DNA of 64,000 nucleotides from Paranoxybacillus vitaminiphilus (GCF_003259935.1 NZ_QLMH01000002.1:124001-188000); one strand, 5' to 3'. Positions 38,060 through 47,678 are shown, numbered from the stretch's first letter. Notes: generated by a model from the sequence alone, not told the origin. Numbers and translations: made by a program.

Positions 38060-39325
38060 TTAAATCCAGCCGCGGAAACGGCATGCTTCCGCCATTTTTC
38101 TCACACCGACCATATAAGCGGCAAGCCTCATATCAACGCGGCGCGTTTGCGCTGTTTCATAAACATTGTTAAACGCTTTCACCATTACTTTCTCAAGCTT
38201 CTCTTCTACTTCTTCTTCTGACCAATAATAACCTTGATTATTTTGCACCCATTCAAAATAAGAAACGGTTACACCGCCGGCGCTTGCCAATACGTCCGGA
38301 ACGATGAGAATACCGCGCTGCGTTAAAATTTCTGTTGCTTCTAATGTTGTCGGACCGTTCGCGGCTTCAACGACAATGCTTGCTTTAATGTTGTGAGCGT
38401 TCTCTTCTGTAATTTGGTTTTCGATCGCTGCTGGAACTAAAATATCGCATTCAAGCTCAAGCAGCTCTTTGTTTGTGATTGTATTTTTAAATAGTTTCGT
38501 CACTGTTCCAAAACTGTCGCGACGGTCAAGCAAATAGTCGATATCTAAACCGTTCGGATCGTATAACGCACCGTAAGCATCAGAAATACCGATGACTTTT
38601 GCCCCCGCATCATGCATAAATTTCGCTAAGAAGCTTCCTGCGTTACCGAAACCTTGCACAACGACACGTGCCCCTTTTAAATCAATACCGCGTTTTTTCG
38701 CTGCCTCACGAATACAAATCGTTACCCCTTTTGCCGTTGCCGTTTCACGACCGTGTGAACCGCCCAACACAAGCGGTTTGCCTGTAATAAATCCCGGAGA
38801 GTTAAATTCATCGATGCGGCTATATTCATCCATCATCCAGGCCATAATTTGCGAATTCGTGAACACATCTGGAGCCGGAATATCTTTTGTCGGCCCAACG
38901 ATTTGGCTAATCGCACGTACATAGCCGCGGCTTAAACGCTCAAGCTCGCGGAACGACATTGTTCGTGGATCACAGACGATACCGCCTTTACCACCGCCAT
39001 ACGGCAAGTCGACAATCCCGCACTTTAAGCTCATCCAAATCGATAAAGCTTTCACTTCTCTTTCTGTTACATTCGGGTGGAAACGAATGCCCCCTTTTGT
39101 TGGACCAACCGCGTCATTATGTTGGGCACGGTAGCCGGTAAAAATTTTCACTGTACCGTCATCCATACGCACAGGAATTTTCACTGTCAGCATGCGAATC
39201 GGCTCTTTTAACAGCTCATATACTTCTTCTGGATAGCCAAGCTTTTCCAGAGCTCTATGTATGACAATTTGCGTCGCCTTTAGTACATCATGTTTTTCTT
39301 CGTTGGTATGCTTGTCGGCTACCAT
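38060..39325 (-). CDS. gudB: NAD-dependent glutamate dehydrogenase
   Basis: Deaminates glutamate to 2-oxoglutarate. The 421 residues contain PTKGGIRFHP, LPYGGGKGGIVCDP with the catalytic Lys, PAPDVFTNSQIMAWMMDEYS, the NAD-binding segment VVQGFGNAGSFLA and EAANGPTTLEA. The known 9-bp duplication that inactivates gudB of B. subtilis 168 is not present, so the enzyme should be active. GGGAGGTTTACTT precedes the ATG at 39325; an upstream frame to 39367 is rejected. Confidence 0.96.
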   Translation of the reverse strand: MVADKHTNEEKHDVLKATQIVIHRALEKLGYPEEVYELLKEPIRMLTVKIPVRMDDGTVKIFTGYRAQHNDAVGPTKGGIRFHPNVTEREVKALSIWMSLKCGIVDLPYGGGKGGIVCDPRTMSFRELERLSRGYVRAISQIVGPTKDIPAPDVFTNSQIMAWMMDEYSRIDEFNSPGFITGKPLVLGGSHGRETATAKGVTICIREAAKKRGIDLKGARVVVQGFGNAGSFLAKFMHDAGAKVIGISDAYGALYDPNGLDIDYLLDRRDSFGTVTKLFKNTITNKELLELECDILVPAAIENQITEENAHNIKASIVVEAANGPTTLEATEILTQRGILIVPDVLASAGGVTVSYFEWVQNNQGYYWSEEEVEEKLEKVMVKAFNNVYETAQTRRVDMRLAAYMVGVRKMAEACRFRGWI

Positions 39326-39379
39326 AAGTAAACCTCCCATAAAATCACTTTGTAAGTTATTGTCCACCTTTCATGTCAT

Positions 39380-39407
39380 AGTATACACTGTCAACTTATT
39401 TATGCAA
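39380..39407 (-). promoter_or_regulatory. candidate gudB promoter
   Basis: TTGCAT (39407-39402), 16 bp, TATACT (39385-39380), about 55 bp before the start. Apart from this and hairpin copy G, the 39326-39677 gap shows nothing else. Confidence 0.55.
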
Positions 39408-39588
39408 AGGAAAAAAATCGATTTTTTGACCTTTTTATATTTTTTTGTAACCGTTTACATCACTTTTATACCAATGGTTCAAAAAAATGCATACTATTTC
39501 TTCCATCATGCTGAAAAGCAGCTTTTTATTTTTTAAGCATAATTTTTAGCCGCTGTAACATTTGCTCCGTAAAATCGATAAAAAGCAG

Positions 39589-39691
39589 AAGCTGACTCCA
39601 AAATCAATGGCCAAAATATAAATATATAGAGTGAGCACAACGAACTCACTCTTATATATTTTTGAAGCCTTCAGCCATTATGAGTCAGCTT
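39589..39691. repeat. interspersed hairpin repeat, copy G (overlaps mecB 3' end)
   Basis: AAGCTGACTC (39589-39598) and GAGTCAGCTT (39682-39691) are perfect inverted arms, followed inwards by AATGGC / GCCATT and an AT-rich core containing GAGTGAG..CTCACTC. The right arm is inside the last codons of mecB. This copy is less like the others in its second arms. Confidence 0.7.
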
Positions 39692-40283
39692 GTTTCCTTT
39701 TGATAAAATATTGATAAATTTGTTGAACGGTATTCGAGTCGATTAATTTTTTGCCATATTCTTGAACGCGATGAATCGTAATCGTTGATGGGCTCCCGAA
39801 TTCGGCTAATATTGCGACAAAATCGTTCATATCGATATGAGAAGGGTCGGCAAAGTGTAAATAAAAGCGCCCATTATATGAATATAACGTTCCGCCTAGA
39901 AAATCGAGCGCATACAAACGCTGGCATAATTGGATAATATGTTCGAACTCCTGGAATTCATAAAATATATCTTCACTCTCATCGAGAGTTACTTGCATTT
40001 CGATATAATCGTCGCTAAACTCTTCCTCCAAGTCATGGTCTTGGTTTTCACTCGTAACAATGACAACCATTCCCTGTGCCGGTAAAGAGTACACTTCCAC
40101 CGCGATTGATCCATTAATTTCAAATCCGAGTTCTTCATTTGCTTCCTCAATCATATCGCGAAATAATTGATGTACTTTAAACGAATCTTTCCAAAGATCT
40201 TCCTTCGTTAGTCCGCGGTCGATTAAATCATCAAATGTTAGGAAAATCTTAATTTTGTTATGAGTTAATCGTTCAAGTCTCAT
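39678..40283 (-). CDS. mecB: MecA-family adaptor protein MecB (YpbH)
   Basis: Adaptor delivering substrates to the ClpC protease; the paralogue of MecA. The N-terminus MRLERLTHNKIKIFLTFDDL is the substrate-binding domain, the middle is acidic, and the C-terminal domain (EFEHIIQLCQRLYALDFLGG to FADPSH) is the ClpC-binding part. 201 residues. The location next to gudB matches ypbH of B. subtilis rather than mecA. Its last residues (QADS and stop) are encoded by a hairpin-repeat arm. Confidence 0.9.
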   Translation of the reverse strand: MRLERLTHNKIKIFLTFDDLIDRGLTKEDLWKDSFKVHQLFRDMIEEANEELGFEINGSIAVEVYSLPAQGMVVIVTSENQDHDLEEEFSDDYIEMQVTLDESEDIFYEFQEFEHIIQLCQRLYALDFLGGTLYSYNGRFYLHFADPSHIDMNDFVAILAEFGSPSTITIHRVQEYGKKLIDSNTVQQIYQYFIKRKQADS

Positions 40284-40493
40284 AAAACATCCCTCCTTAC
40301 CTACACAGCCATCTTCTTATATTCATTGTATGAAAAAAAATGTAAATGGTTCTTTCATTGTTTACTAATGAGTTTACATCGTTTCTATACATTTAGACAA
40401 GCAATATATTCAATAAAATGACAATTTTCCTCTCATTGTCCTACTGTTGCTTTTAAGCCATTCTTCTGTTCATTTTTTGTCTATTCAACAATA

Positions 40494-40690
40494 TAAATTT
40501 CTTTTTTTGCAAAATGTTCAAACGGTTGGCCACCCACGCCAATGATGAAGCCGGGATATTGGTCAATCAGGGCAAACGTTTTTCAATGTTTGGTTTTAAT
40601 GTGTATAATGGACTTCACTTCAGCAGCGACAACATCTATATCCCTTTCAGCAATGCTTGTCCCTAAATAAATCGCCGCAATCTTTATTTA
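40494..40690 (-). pseudogene. unidentified gene remnant
   Basis: Within a 590-bp gap, the minus strand reads in one frame IYLGTSIAERDIDVVAAEVK SIIHIKTKH, a TGA stop, then TFALIDQYPGFIIGVGGQPF EHFAKKEIYIVE and a TAG. Protein-like composition on both sides of an in-frame stop, with no usable start, suggests the decayed 3' end of a coding sequence. I could not assign a family. The rest of 40284-40873 shows only AT-rich sequence. Confidence 0.4.
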
Positions 40691-40873
40691 ACGAAGAGAT
40701 AAACAGCCTAAACTCATGCTATCATTAAGCTCTGATAAAGAAACTGTTTTCGGCAAAAACGATTAATAGGAATCATAAAAAAATCATATCAATTATTGAG
40801 CGAATAGTCGAATTTATCCTTTTTGTCAATTATAGCTGATTTGTACAACATACGTAAATTTTGTATATGTTTT

Positions 40874-41632
40874 TTACATCGACTTTAACGTAATGAGATG
40901 TGTTTCGGCCGGTGCACCAAGGCGAAACGGGAGAGCCGTTGTCCCATATCCATTGCTTACAACTACTGTTGTTCCATTTGTTTTTCGCACGCCGCCCTTT
41001 TCATAAATTCCAAATGAAAAGATCCGGATTTGACCGCCATGTGTATGTCCGCTTAAAACAAGAGAAATGCGCTGATTTTCTTGAATTTTGTCAACAATCG
41101 CCGGATTATGGGAAACAAGAATGCGAAACCCTTCATCACCTGCGTCTAAGAGAGCTAAATCAAGCCGAGCGCGATTTTTACTCATATCATCAACACCAAG
41201 CAAGGCGATTTTTTCCCCTTCTTCTGATTCAAAAATAACAGCTGTGTTGTCTAAAGTCTTCACTCCTTCTTCCGTTAAGAAGCTGTCTAATTGACGGAAA
41301 TCAGCTTCATAATCATTATTGCCCCAGACAAAATAAATGGGACCGATTTCTTTTAAACGCCGAATATTTTTCGCGACTCTCGCAAACGGCACGCCTTTTT
41401 CGGTCAAATCTCCACCGATAATCACGATATCTGCTTTCCCTTTTACTTCATTAATAATTTTTTTTGATATGTTGCGCCGGTGAATATCCGAGATAAAAAA
41501 GATTGACATCTCCCCAAAACTTTTAGGAAATTCATGAAATATCAAATTTGTATAAGTAACTCTGTTACGATGCGCTTCAAACCACATGTAAACAAAAAGG
41601 AATATAATAATAACAGCTAGTGAAATAAACAT
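40874..41632 (-). CDS. ypbG: metallophosphoesterase YpbG
   Basis: Calcineurin-like phosphoesterase with an N-terminal membrane anchor (residues 3-18). Metal ligands are seen in FISDIHRR, IIGGDLTEKG, VWGNNDYEAD, LVSHNP and SGHTHGGQ. 252 residues. Several family members remove phosphate from lipids or nucleotides; the substrate here is unknown. Matches B. subtilis YpbG by position. Confidence 0.87.
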   Translation of the reverse strand: MFISLAVIIIFLFVYMWFEAHRNRVTYTNLIFHEFPKSFGEMSIFFISDIHRRNISKKIINEVKGKADIVIIGGDLTEKGVPFARVAKNIRRLKEIGPIYFVWGNNDYEADFRQLDSFLTEEGVKTLDNTAVIFESEEGEKIALLGVDDMSKNRARLDLALLDAGDEGFRILVSHNPAIVDKIQENQRISLVLSGHTHGGQIRIFSFGIYEKGGVRKTNGTTVVVSNGYGTTALPFRLGAPAETHLITLKSM

Positions 41633-41640
41633 AAATCCCC

Positions 41641-42036
41641 CTACAGATTGTTTTTATATCTACTCTTCCGCTGTAAATCTATCGACATCATACCATAAAA
41701 GATAGAAAAAATTAAAAACAAACCCGTTAATATTACATTCATTTGAAATAAAAAATAAAAATTGGCAACAACTCCACAACTAACAATGAGTTCGCCAAGC
41801 CGCACTTCGCGTCCGGAATAGTAAAATATCGTTTCTTCAACAGCGGTGCGAATGAGAACGGCATTAGACAAAAAACCGATCAAAAAAGAAATCATCGCTA
41901 AGAACGACTTCAGCGGATTAAAAATAAATTCCGTGATAAAATTCGTAAAATGAAACGGGGTCACATCCGGCATCCAGCTAATCATAAAATATCCACCAAT
42001 AAAGCCAACGAAAAGACAAAATAACTTAAATCTCAT
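41641..42036 (-). CDS. uncharacterised small membrane protein
   Basis: 131 residues with about three to four hydrophobic segments: LFCLFVGFIGGYFMISWM, FLAMISFLIGFLSNAVL, and VVANFYFLFQMNVILTGLFLIFSIFYGMM, ending in a basic tail (DLQRKSRYKNNL). AGGAGGGATTTT precedes the ATG. It is 8 bp upstream of ypbG, so the two are probably an operon. I do not recognise a family. Confidence 0.75.
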   Translation of the reverse strand: MRFKLFCLFVGFIGGYFMISWMPDVTPFHFTNFITEFIFNPLKSFLAMISFLIGFLSNAVLIRTAVEETIFYYSGREVRLGELIVSCGVVANFYFLFQMNVILTGLFLIFSIFYGMMSIDLQRKSRYKNNL

Positions 42037-42189
42037 AAAATCCCTCCTCTTTGTTCCACTTGTATGCCAAGAGGGAGAATTTCATGAAAGCAAATGCTGT
42101 TATCAGCAAGCAATCAAGGCGCTTTTGTTGTCATGAATAAAAAACAACATCATAAATATAAAGTGATGCATTGTAAAAGGAGGTTCGCC

Positions 42190-42420
42190 ATGTTTACAAC
42201 CCGAAAGCAGTACCATCCGTATGTAAGCCCTTTTGATCCTTGCCAGCCAATACGTACGAAAACATACGTCACTCCACCGAATCTTTATATTGCATTTCAG
42301 CCGCCGAATTTGCCGCAATTCCCGCTCCATGAGGCATTAAAAAAGGGAACGCTTTGGAAGGTATTTTACGACCCTTATTACAGCCCTTATGAAATGGCAC
42401 ATAAAGGTGATGGCCAATGA
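42190..42420 (+). CDS. cotJA: spore coat protein CotJA
   Basis: 76 residues rich in Pro and Tyr, with the CotJA pattern YVSPFDPCQPIRTKTYVTPP, then LYIAFQPPNLPQF and ALKKGTLWKVFYDPY. AAAAGGAGG lies 6 bp before the ATG. Its stop overlaps the cotJB start by 4 bp. In B. subtilis cotJABC is transcribed in the mother cell under SigE. Confidence 0.92.
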   Translation: MFTTRKQYHPYVSPFDPCQPIRTKTYVTPPNLYIAFQPPNLPQFPLHEALKKGTLWKVFYDPYYSPYEMAHKGDGQ

Positions 42421-42677
42421 AACAAATGCCAAAAGAATATTATGAGCTTCTTGAACAACTGCAAGCCGTTGATTTTGCCCTCATCGATTTAACGTTGTAT
42501 TTGGACACCCATCCGCACGACTATCAAGCGATTCAACAGTTTAATCAGCTGGCGCAGAAACGAAAACAGCTAAAAAAACAATACGAAACATCATACGGGC
42601 CACTTCAGCAGTACGGCAACAGTTATTCGAATTACCCGTGGAATTGGGACGACACACCATGGCCATGGCAAGTATAA
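42417..42677 (+). CDS. cotJB: spore coat protein CotJB
   Basis: 86 residues with the CotJB pattern LLEQLQAVDFALIDLTLYLD, THPHDYQAIQQFNQL and a C-terminus rich in Tyr, Asn and Trp (WNWDDTPWPW). Coupled to cotJA by an ATGA overlap and 23 bp ahead of cotJC. Confidence 0.94.
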   Translation: MKQMPKEYYELLEQLQAVDFALIDLTLYLDTHPHDYQAIQQFNQLAQKRKQLKKQYETSYGPLQQYGNSYSNYPWNWDDTPWPWQV

Positions 42678-42700
42678 AGGTGTGACCGGGAGGGGAAACC

Positions 42701-43270
42701 ATGTGGATTTACGAAAAAAAATTGCAATACCCGGTAAGAGTGAGTACATGCAATCCGAAGCTAGCCAAATATCTCATTGAGCAATATGGCGGTGCCGATG
42801 GCGAGCTCGCCGCTGCCCTTCGTTACCTGAACCAGCGCTACTCCATCCCAGATAAAGTCATTGGTTTGTTAACCGATATTGGAACAGAAGAATTCGCCCA
42901 TCTCGAAATGATCGCGACGATGGTGTATAAATTAACGAAAGATGCAACGCCGGAGCAGCTGAAAGAAGCTGGGCTTGACGCCCATTATGTAACCCACGAC
43001 AATGCTCTTTTCTATCATAATGCAGCCGGCGTTCCATGGACAGCCGCATATATTCAAGCAAAAGGCGATCCGATTGCTGACCTTTACGAAGACATCGCTG
43101 CTGAAGAAAAAGCGAGGGCAACGTATCAATGGATTATTAATATGAGTGATGACCCTGATTTAAATGACGGGCTTCGTTTCTTGCGTGAGCGTGAAATCAT
43201 TCATGCCCAGCGGTTCCGTGAAGCGGTGGAAATTTTAAAAGAAGAGCGCGACCGAAAAAAGTTTTTCTAG
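42701..43270 (+). CDS. cotJC: spore coat protein CotJC, manganese-catalase-like
   Basis: 189 residues of the manganese catalase fold. GGADGELAAALRYLNQRY, IGTEEFAHLEMIATMVYKL and the C-terminal helix pair (EEKARATYQW; REREIIHAQRFREA) supply the Glu/His dimetal ligands. It is the third gene of the cotJ operon and is abundant in the coat of several spore formers. GGGAGGGG precedes the ATG. Confidence 0.95.
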   Translation: MWIYEKKLQYPVRVSTCNPKLAKYLIEQYGGADGELAAALRYLNQRYSIPDKVIGLLTDIGTEEFAHLEMIATMVYKLTKDATPEQLKEAGLDAHYVTHDNALFYHNAAGVPWTAAYIQAKGDPIADLYEDIAAEEKARATYQWIINMSDDPDLNDGLRFLREREIIHAQRFREAVEILKEERDRKKFF

Positions 43271-43316
43271 TTTACTAGCTGGCTCATCAGTACAGAGGTC
43301 CTGCCTTTGAGTCGGC

Positions 43317-43763
43317 TTACTTATTTTCATAGTATAAATTAATGTCATACTGTTTTTTCATCCATTCAAACAGCTTATAACGCTCTTTCCACTCTTGTTC
43401 CTCTTTCCATAAATCATTGCTTTTTTGAATAATTTCGCAGCGCAGCGCATGAAATTCTTCTTCAGCCTTGTCACACTTTTTTCGATAAAAAAGAATGCTC
43501 CAGTACATCGAAAACAAAATAAGCAATATGTATAAATGTTCAGAGCGGTTTAAAAAACTGTCAATGATGGAGCTAATAATGAAGTAATTCGGATAAACAA
43601 TAAAAAGAGCCACATAAATAAAAAAACTGCTAAATCCAATAAACGTAATGATCTGCAACGTTTTTACGATTATACTCAACCGCGCAAACTTTTGCTTTTT
43701 CTCAATGACAGCTAACATCATTTGCTTTGTCACTTCATCGATGCTTTCATGAAACCATTCCAT
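43317..43763 (-). CDS. ypbF: membrane protein YpbF (DUF2663)
   Basis: 148 residues. An N-terminal amphipathic stretch is followed by two transmembrane helices (about 34-54 and 73-90) and a charged C-terminal helix (RKKCDKAEEEFHALRCEIIQ onward) with coiled-coil character. Length and position match B. subtilis YpbF. GGGGGAGAAAGA precedes the ATG. Convergent with cotJC. Function unknown. Confidence 0.85.
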   Translation of the reverse strand: MEWFHESIDEVTKQMMLAVIEKKQKFARLSIIVKTLQIITFIGFSSFFIYVALFIVYPNYFIISSIIDSFLNRSEHLYILLILFSMYWSILFYRKKCDKAEEEFHALRCEIIQKSNDLWKEEQEWKERYKLFEWMKKQYDINLYYENK

Positions 43764-43847
43764 TCTTTCTCCCCCAATGTTGTCGGTTACTATGAAGAAT
43801 ATATGTACAAGGTTAAAAATTTAGAACGAGTTTGTACCATTAAAAGA

Positions 43848-43950
43848 AAAAAGGTTGTCCCAAGCAAAGGCTCAGACATCACGCCACCATCATACATCAT
43901 GTTTTATTGTGAATGATGCGTCACGTCAAACCTTTATCGGGCAACCTTTA
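43848..43950. repeat. interspersed hairpin repeat, copy H (abuts ypbE stop)
   Basis: AAAGGTTGTCCC and GGGCAACCTTT as outer arms, GCTCAGAC / GTCAAACC inside, and an AT-rich centre. The right arm ends at the ypbE stop codon (43948-43950). Confidence 0.72.
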
Positions 43951-44547
43951 CTTTGACATTTCAAACACCGGAATTTTTAACACTTGCCCTTTATGAAGTT
44001 GTGAGCTGTCTAATTCATTCCATTCTTTAATGATTTGCATTCCTTCATCGCTTTTATAATATTTCATCGCAATGCTGAATAATGTTTCGTTTTCTTGAAC
44101 GACATGAGTAATGACCTTCTCATCGCTTTCTGTTTGCTCTGTTTCCGATACAGCTTGGCGCTCATCAGCCGGCGGTTTTACTTCCTCGCTGCTTGTTGAT
44201 TGTATCGGTTGAGAATTTTGCTTTATTTTCGTTTTTTGCTCATCATTTTCATCAGCAATATCGACTGTTTCGTAGCTATTATTTTCATTCAGCATAATCA
44301 CACTTGTCGATTTTTTATCATATAAATAATAAATGCTTAAAATCGATATGGGCAGAAGAATAAAAAAGAGCGCCAACAGACGAATGACTGGATATTTAAT
44401 TTTCCATTTTGTTTTTCTGTTCGTCTTTTTATGCACTTCACTGCGCGGCGGTAATGAGAAAGCATCCGGTTCATTTGCCTCTTGTTTCAAGTCATGTATT
44501 TGCTGCCGCAATCCTTCTGCCTGATCATGCGAAGATGGCTTGTTCAT
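43948..44547 (-). CDS. ypbE: LysM-domain membrane protein YpbE
   Basis: 199 residues: cytoplasmic basic N-terminus, one transmembrane helix (VIRLLALFFILLPISILSIY, about 55-75), an acidic linker rich in Glu, Ser and Gln, and a C-terminal LysM domain (ITHVVQENETLFSIAMKYYK to GQVLKIP) that should bind peptidoglycan. Matches YpbE. The ATG at 44547 follows AAGGA by 6 bp; an adjacent TTG is possible. Confidence 0.88.
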   Translation of the reverse strand: MNKPSSHDQAEGLRQQIHDLKQEANEPDAFSLPPRSEVHKKTNRKTKWKIKYPVIRLLALFFILLPISILSIYYLYDKKSTSVIMLNENNSYETVDIADENDEQKTKIKQNSQPIQSTSSEEVKPPADERQAVSETEQTESDEKVITHVVQENETLFSIAMKYYKSDEGMQIIKEWNELDSSQLHKGQVLKIPVFEMSK

Positions 44548-44562
44548 CAATGTTCCTTCACC

Positions 44563-45137
44563 TCAATATTGCTCTTTGCGCTTGGCTTGAAGATAGTCGA
44601 AACGAATTTTCACTGCTAAAACGAAATCGATAAAGAAGTGTGAAAAAATTGTCACCCACAAACTATGCGTAAGCTCGTATACATAGCCGAGAAAAAAGCT
44701 AAGCAAAACAACGACAATAAACAAAAACATTTTTATACCGCAAAAATGATGCTTGCAAACACAAGACCAAAATTCGTTTGTATGACCCCGCGAAACAATA
44801 TTTCTTCACTAAAAGCGATCAGAAGACATAGAAAAAATATGTGCGGAATCGAACGGGTTTGAAAAATTTTTTCATTCACTCCGCCATCGTCATACCAATC
44901 TTCCGGCAAATAATGCATCAATAAAAACTCAACGATAAGAACGATGAGCCCACTCCCTGCTCCATACACAATGACATCATGAAATGAAAATTGCCAGAGC
45001 TGCCTGAAAGATTCCCAATCAAAAAAGAATAAACCAATGATGAAAGATAAAGCCAATAATAAAAGCTGTGTCATATATAAATGGGTGAGCACCTCTTTAT
45101 CGCTCATTGCTTGAATGAGCTCTGCTTGACGTTTCAT
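44563..45137 (-). pseudogene. ypbD: ypbD, CPBP intramembrane protease, frameshifted
   Basis: The first 134 codons read as a CPBP (Abi) family membrane protease with the EEILFRG motif (FSEEILFRGVIQ) and stop at FASIIFAV. The reading then continues in another frame as GIKMFLFIVVVLLSFFLGYV YELTHSLWVTIFSHFFIDFV to a TGA at 44563, clearly the missing C-terminal third with the last His motif. The break falls in the FxxxH region, so that catalytic His is lost. About 190 residues in total fits intact YpbD. Either a genuine pseudogene or a sequencing error. Confidence 0.8.
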
Positions 45138-45154
45138 TCTCTAATGTCCTCATT

Positions 45155-46633
45155 TCAAAAGAAAATTCTTTTTAATTCGTCGTGCCAATCGAACGCCGCC
45201 GTCTTTCGCTGCAAACGGCTGTTTGAAAAGTAACGGTTTATATCGAATCCGCATATATCGCAGCACGCTTCAGGTTTTTCTGTCAACTCTTCCGCAAAAT
45301 AGGACAAAATTTGTTCTCTCCGGCAATGAGCATGAAAAATCCACCGCAGCATCGCTCTCAATTTTTGTTGTTTTAATTGTTTGCGGCTTTCGATTTTCTT
45401 CATGAACTGACAGCATAAATCTGTTGTATCAGCGCATCCTGCTGCTGAATAATGTTCCAATAAATAGTCCATTAACCGCCATTGCACTTCGGTCAGCCCA
45501 ATACGGTCGAGCGCATATGCTTCCAACTCGCTTTTCGATAGATTCATAGATAGCCGATTACATAATTGTTCGACCTGTTCTCTTGTCGGCAATTCCATCT
45601 CCATAAGAGATTGTACCATGTCCTCATCGCCATTGGTATACAATAATATCGCTACACTATCCTTTCCATCGCGGCCGGCTCTGCCGATTTCTTGTACGTA
45701 CGATTCCATCTGAGCGGGAAGATGAAAATGAATGACAAAACGGATATTGGCTTTATTTACTCCCATTCCAAAAGCGTTTGTGCAGCAGACAATATTTAAT
45801 TGATCGTGCAAAAACTGCTGTTGAATGAGCATTCGCTGTTCAGCATCCATGCCTCCGTGGTAATATGCCGTTTTGTTCAAACCGTTTTCTCTAAGCAGAT
45901 TGGCCGCTTTTTCTGTCCACTGCCGGCTTGAAAAATAAATGATGCCCGGGCCTTGCAAAGACTTCGCATAAAAAAGCAGCTTCTCGATTTTTTCTTGTAA
46001 AAACTCCGTCGTTTCCACCTTGATCGCAATGTTTGGACGGTCAATGGAATACAAATGTTTTTTTACATTGCGCATTTTAAGAGAAGCGGCGATATCCTCA
46101 ATGACTTCCGCCGTTGCTGTCGCTGTCAGCGCCAAACATGGCGGATTGCCGAGGCGCTGGCGAATTTGCCCAAGCTTTAAAAAATCCGGACGGAAATCAT
46201 GTCCCCACTGCGAAATACAATGTGCCTCATCGACGACAAACAAGGATACGTTCACCTTCAATAAAGCGTTGAGCAGTTTGGGCGACTGTAATATTTCCGG
46301 GGAAGCATAAATAAAGCGGTAAACGTTTAAATGCGCAAGCGCCTCTTTTTTTTCATGAGCAGACAAAAAACTATTAAGGGCGATCACTCGTTTTTCACCG
46401 CGATTGCGCATTTGCTGTACTTGATCTTCCATTAACGAAACGAGCGGAGAAATAATCAGCACACTGCCGGAAAGCAAGTATCCCGGGAGCTGATAGCAAA
46501 GCGATTTTCCGCCGCCTGTCGGCAGCATCGCAATAACATCGTTTCCATTTAAAACATCTTCAATAATGTTACGCTGTCCTGTTCGAAAGGAAGAATGACC
46601 AAACTTTTCTTTTAATATCGTTTCAAGTTTCAC
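45155..46633 (-). CDS. recQ: ATP-dependent DNA helicase RecQ
   Basis: 3'-5' DNA helicase of about 492 residues. Helicase motifs in order: [25 protein letters not shown] (Walker A), [28 protein letters not shown] (DEAH), [28 protein letters not shown] and [10 protein letters not shown]. Four zinc cysteines lie in [14 protein letters not shown]. No HRDC domain follows. The frame opens at 46672, but GGTGGG precedes the GTG at 46633. It overlaps the ypbB 3' end. Confidence 0.95.
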   Translation of the reverse strand: MKLETILKEKFGHSSFRTGQRNIIEDVLNGNDVIAMLPTGGGKSLCYQLPGYLLSGSVLIISPLVSLMEDQVQQMRNRGEKRVIALNSFLSAHEKKEALAHLNVYRFIYASPEILQSPKLLNALLKVNVSLFVVDEAHCISQWGHDFRPDFLKLGQIRQRLGNPPCLALTATATAEVIEDIAASLKMRNVKKHLYSIDRPNIAIKVETTEFLQEKIEKLLFYAKSLQGPGIIYFSSRQWTEKAANLLRENGLNKTAYYHGGMDAEQRMLIQQQFLHDQLNIVCCTNAFGMGVNKANIRFVIHFHLPAQMESYVQEIGRAGRDGKDSVAILLYTNGDEDMVQSLMEMELPTREQVEQLCNRLSMNLSKSELEAYALDRIGLTEVQWRLMDYLLEHYSAAGCADTTDLCCQFMKKIESRKQLKQQKLRAMLRWIFHAHCRREQILSYFAEELTEKPEACCDICGFDINRYFSNSRLQRKTAAFDWHDELKRIFF

Positions 46634-47678
46634 GTTTCCCACCGACTTTCGCAAGCACGAGGCGAATTTCAAAATAGCTCACTGCTGTTCCTAGTGCTTC
46701 TTTCATTTTCTTCAGCTGATTGGTTTGCAATCGAGCGGCTGTTTGTTTAATTTTTTCGATCGTTTGCTGCTCAACAAACGGCTCAAGCGAAAAATCACTT
46801 ATATTGGCGGCAATTTCGACAAGATGGTCTTCAATGGTGCTTCGTTTTAACTTGCGAATTCGCGCAATTTGCTCGATGCTTTTTCCTTTTTGCAGCCATT
46901 CATACGTTTTTCTTGTCGACATCGTTAAAGGGATAGGCACATAAAGGTCACTTAGCAGCTCATATAAAACAGGGAAGCGATTTCTATCCTTTTCTACCCG
47001 GGCTATCATATAATGCAACATATGCTGAAAAACAAGCTGAACATAGATGGGATCCCTGTTGAAAAAGACCGCAATTTGCTCATTTGTCCAGCCAATTCGT
47101 TCATAGCTTGTCAAACGCAAGACAAACATTTCGGCTTCTTCATCAGAAAAAGCAGACAGAATCGCAATTAATTCACGATAAAGCCTTTTTCCTAAGTCGT
47201 GTATTTGTTTTTTCGAAAGAAGATAACGCTTAACCCATGCAAGTGTTTCCTCATGGCGGTGAATTGGTTCAAACTTCCGCCTATGAAGCAGGTTGGATAA
47301 TGTTTGGATGACAAGGGAAAGACGATACCAAAATGGCGCTGTTTGTTGATAGTATTTAAGCCCGTTTAAATAAGAAGGAAACGGCAGACGTGTCAACCAG
47401 TCATCAAGGCATTTATTTCCCAGATCTGTCAGCTGATAGTGCTTCTCATTGATGCACTCTATGAAACGTTTCTCCTGCAATTGCTGAAACGTTTTATTTA
47501 CGTCCTTTTTCTTCACATCTTTTAATACACCAAACAAAAATTCTAATTGAAACCATTTACTGTCCTGCAATGTCTGCGATGACTTTTTCCCCTTAAGCAA
47601 GTGATAAATAGCCGATAAGGATCGTTCACCGCGAAATTGGCGCAAACAATATAAAACAATACAATGTAAATAGTTCAA
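46623..47678 (-). CDS. ypbB: helix-turn-helix protein YpbB, RecQ-linked
   Basis: 351 residues, mostly helical. The C-terminal part ([36 protein letters not shown]) is a helix-turn-helix domain of the kind that in other bacteria is fused to the C-terminus of RecQ. The overlap with recQ by about 11 bp suggests the two proteins act together on DNA. It matches YpbB by position. Specific function not established. Confidence 0.88.
   Translation of the reverse strand: MNYLHCIVLYCLRQFRGERSLSAIYHLLKGKKSSQTLQDSKWFQLEFLFGVLKDVKKKDVNKTFQQLQEKRFIECINEKHYQLTDLGNKCLDDWLTRLPFPSYLNGLKYYQQTAPFWYRLSLVIQTLSNLLHRRKFEPIHRHEETLAWVKRYLLSKKQIHDLGKRLYRELIAILSAFSDEEAEMFVLRLTSYERIGWTNEQIAVFFNRDPIYVQLVFQHMLHYMIARVEKDRNRFPVLYELLSDLYVPIPLTMSTRKTYEWLQKGKSIEQIARIRKLKRSTIEDHLVEIAANISDFSLEPFVEQQTIEKIKQTAARLQTNQLKKMKEALGTAVSYFEIRLVLAKVGGKRET

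Noticed and set aside
38060-39325. Cryptic gudB as in B. subtilis 168
   Set aside because: The inactivating 9-bp direct duplication is absent; the frame and active-site motifs are intact.
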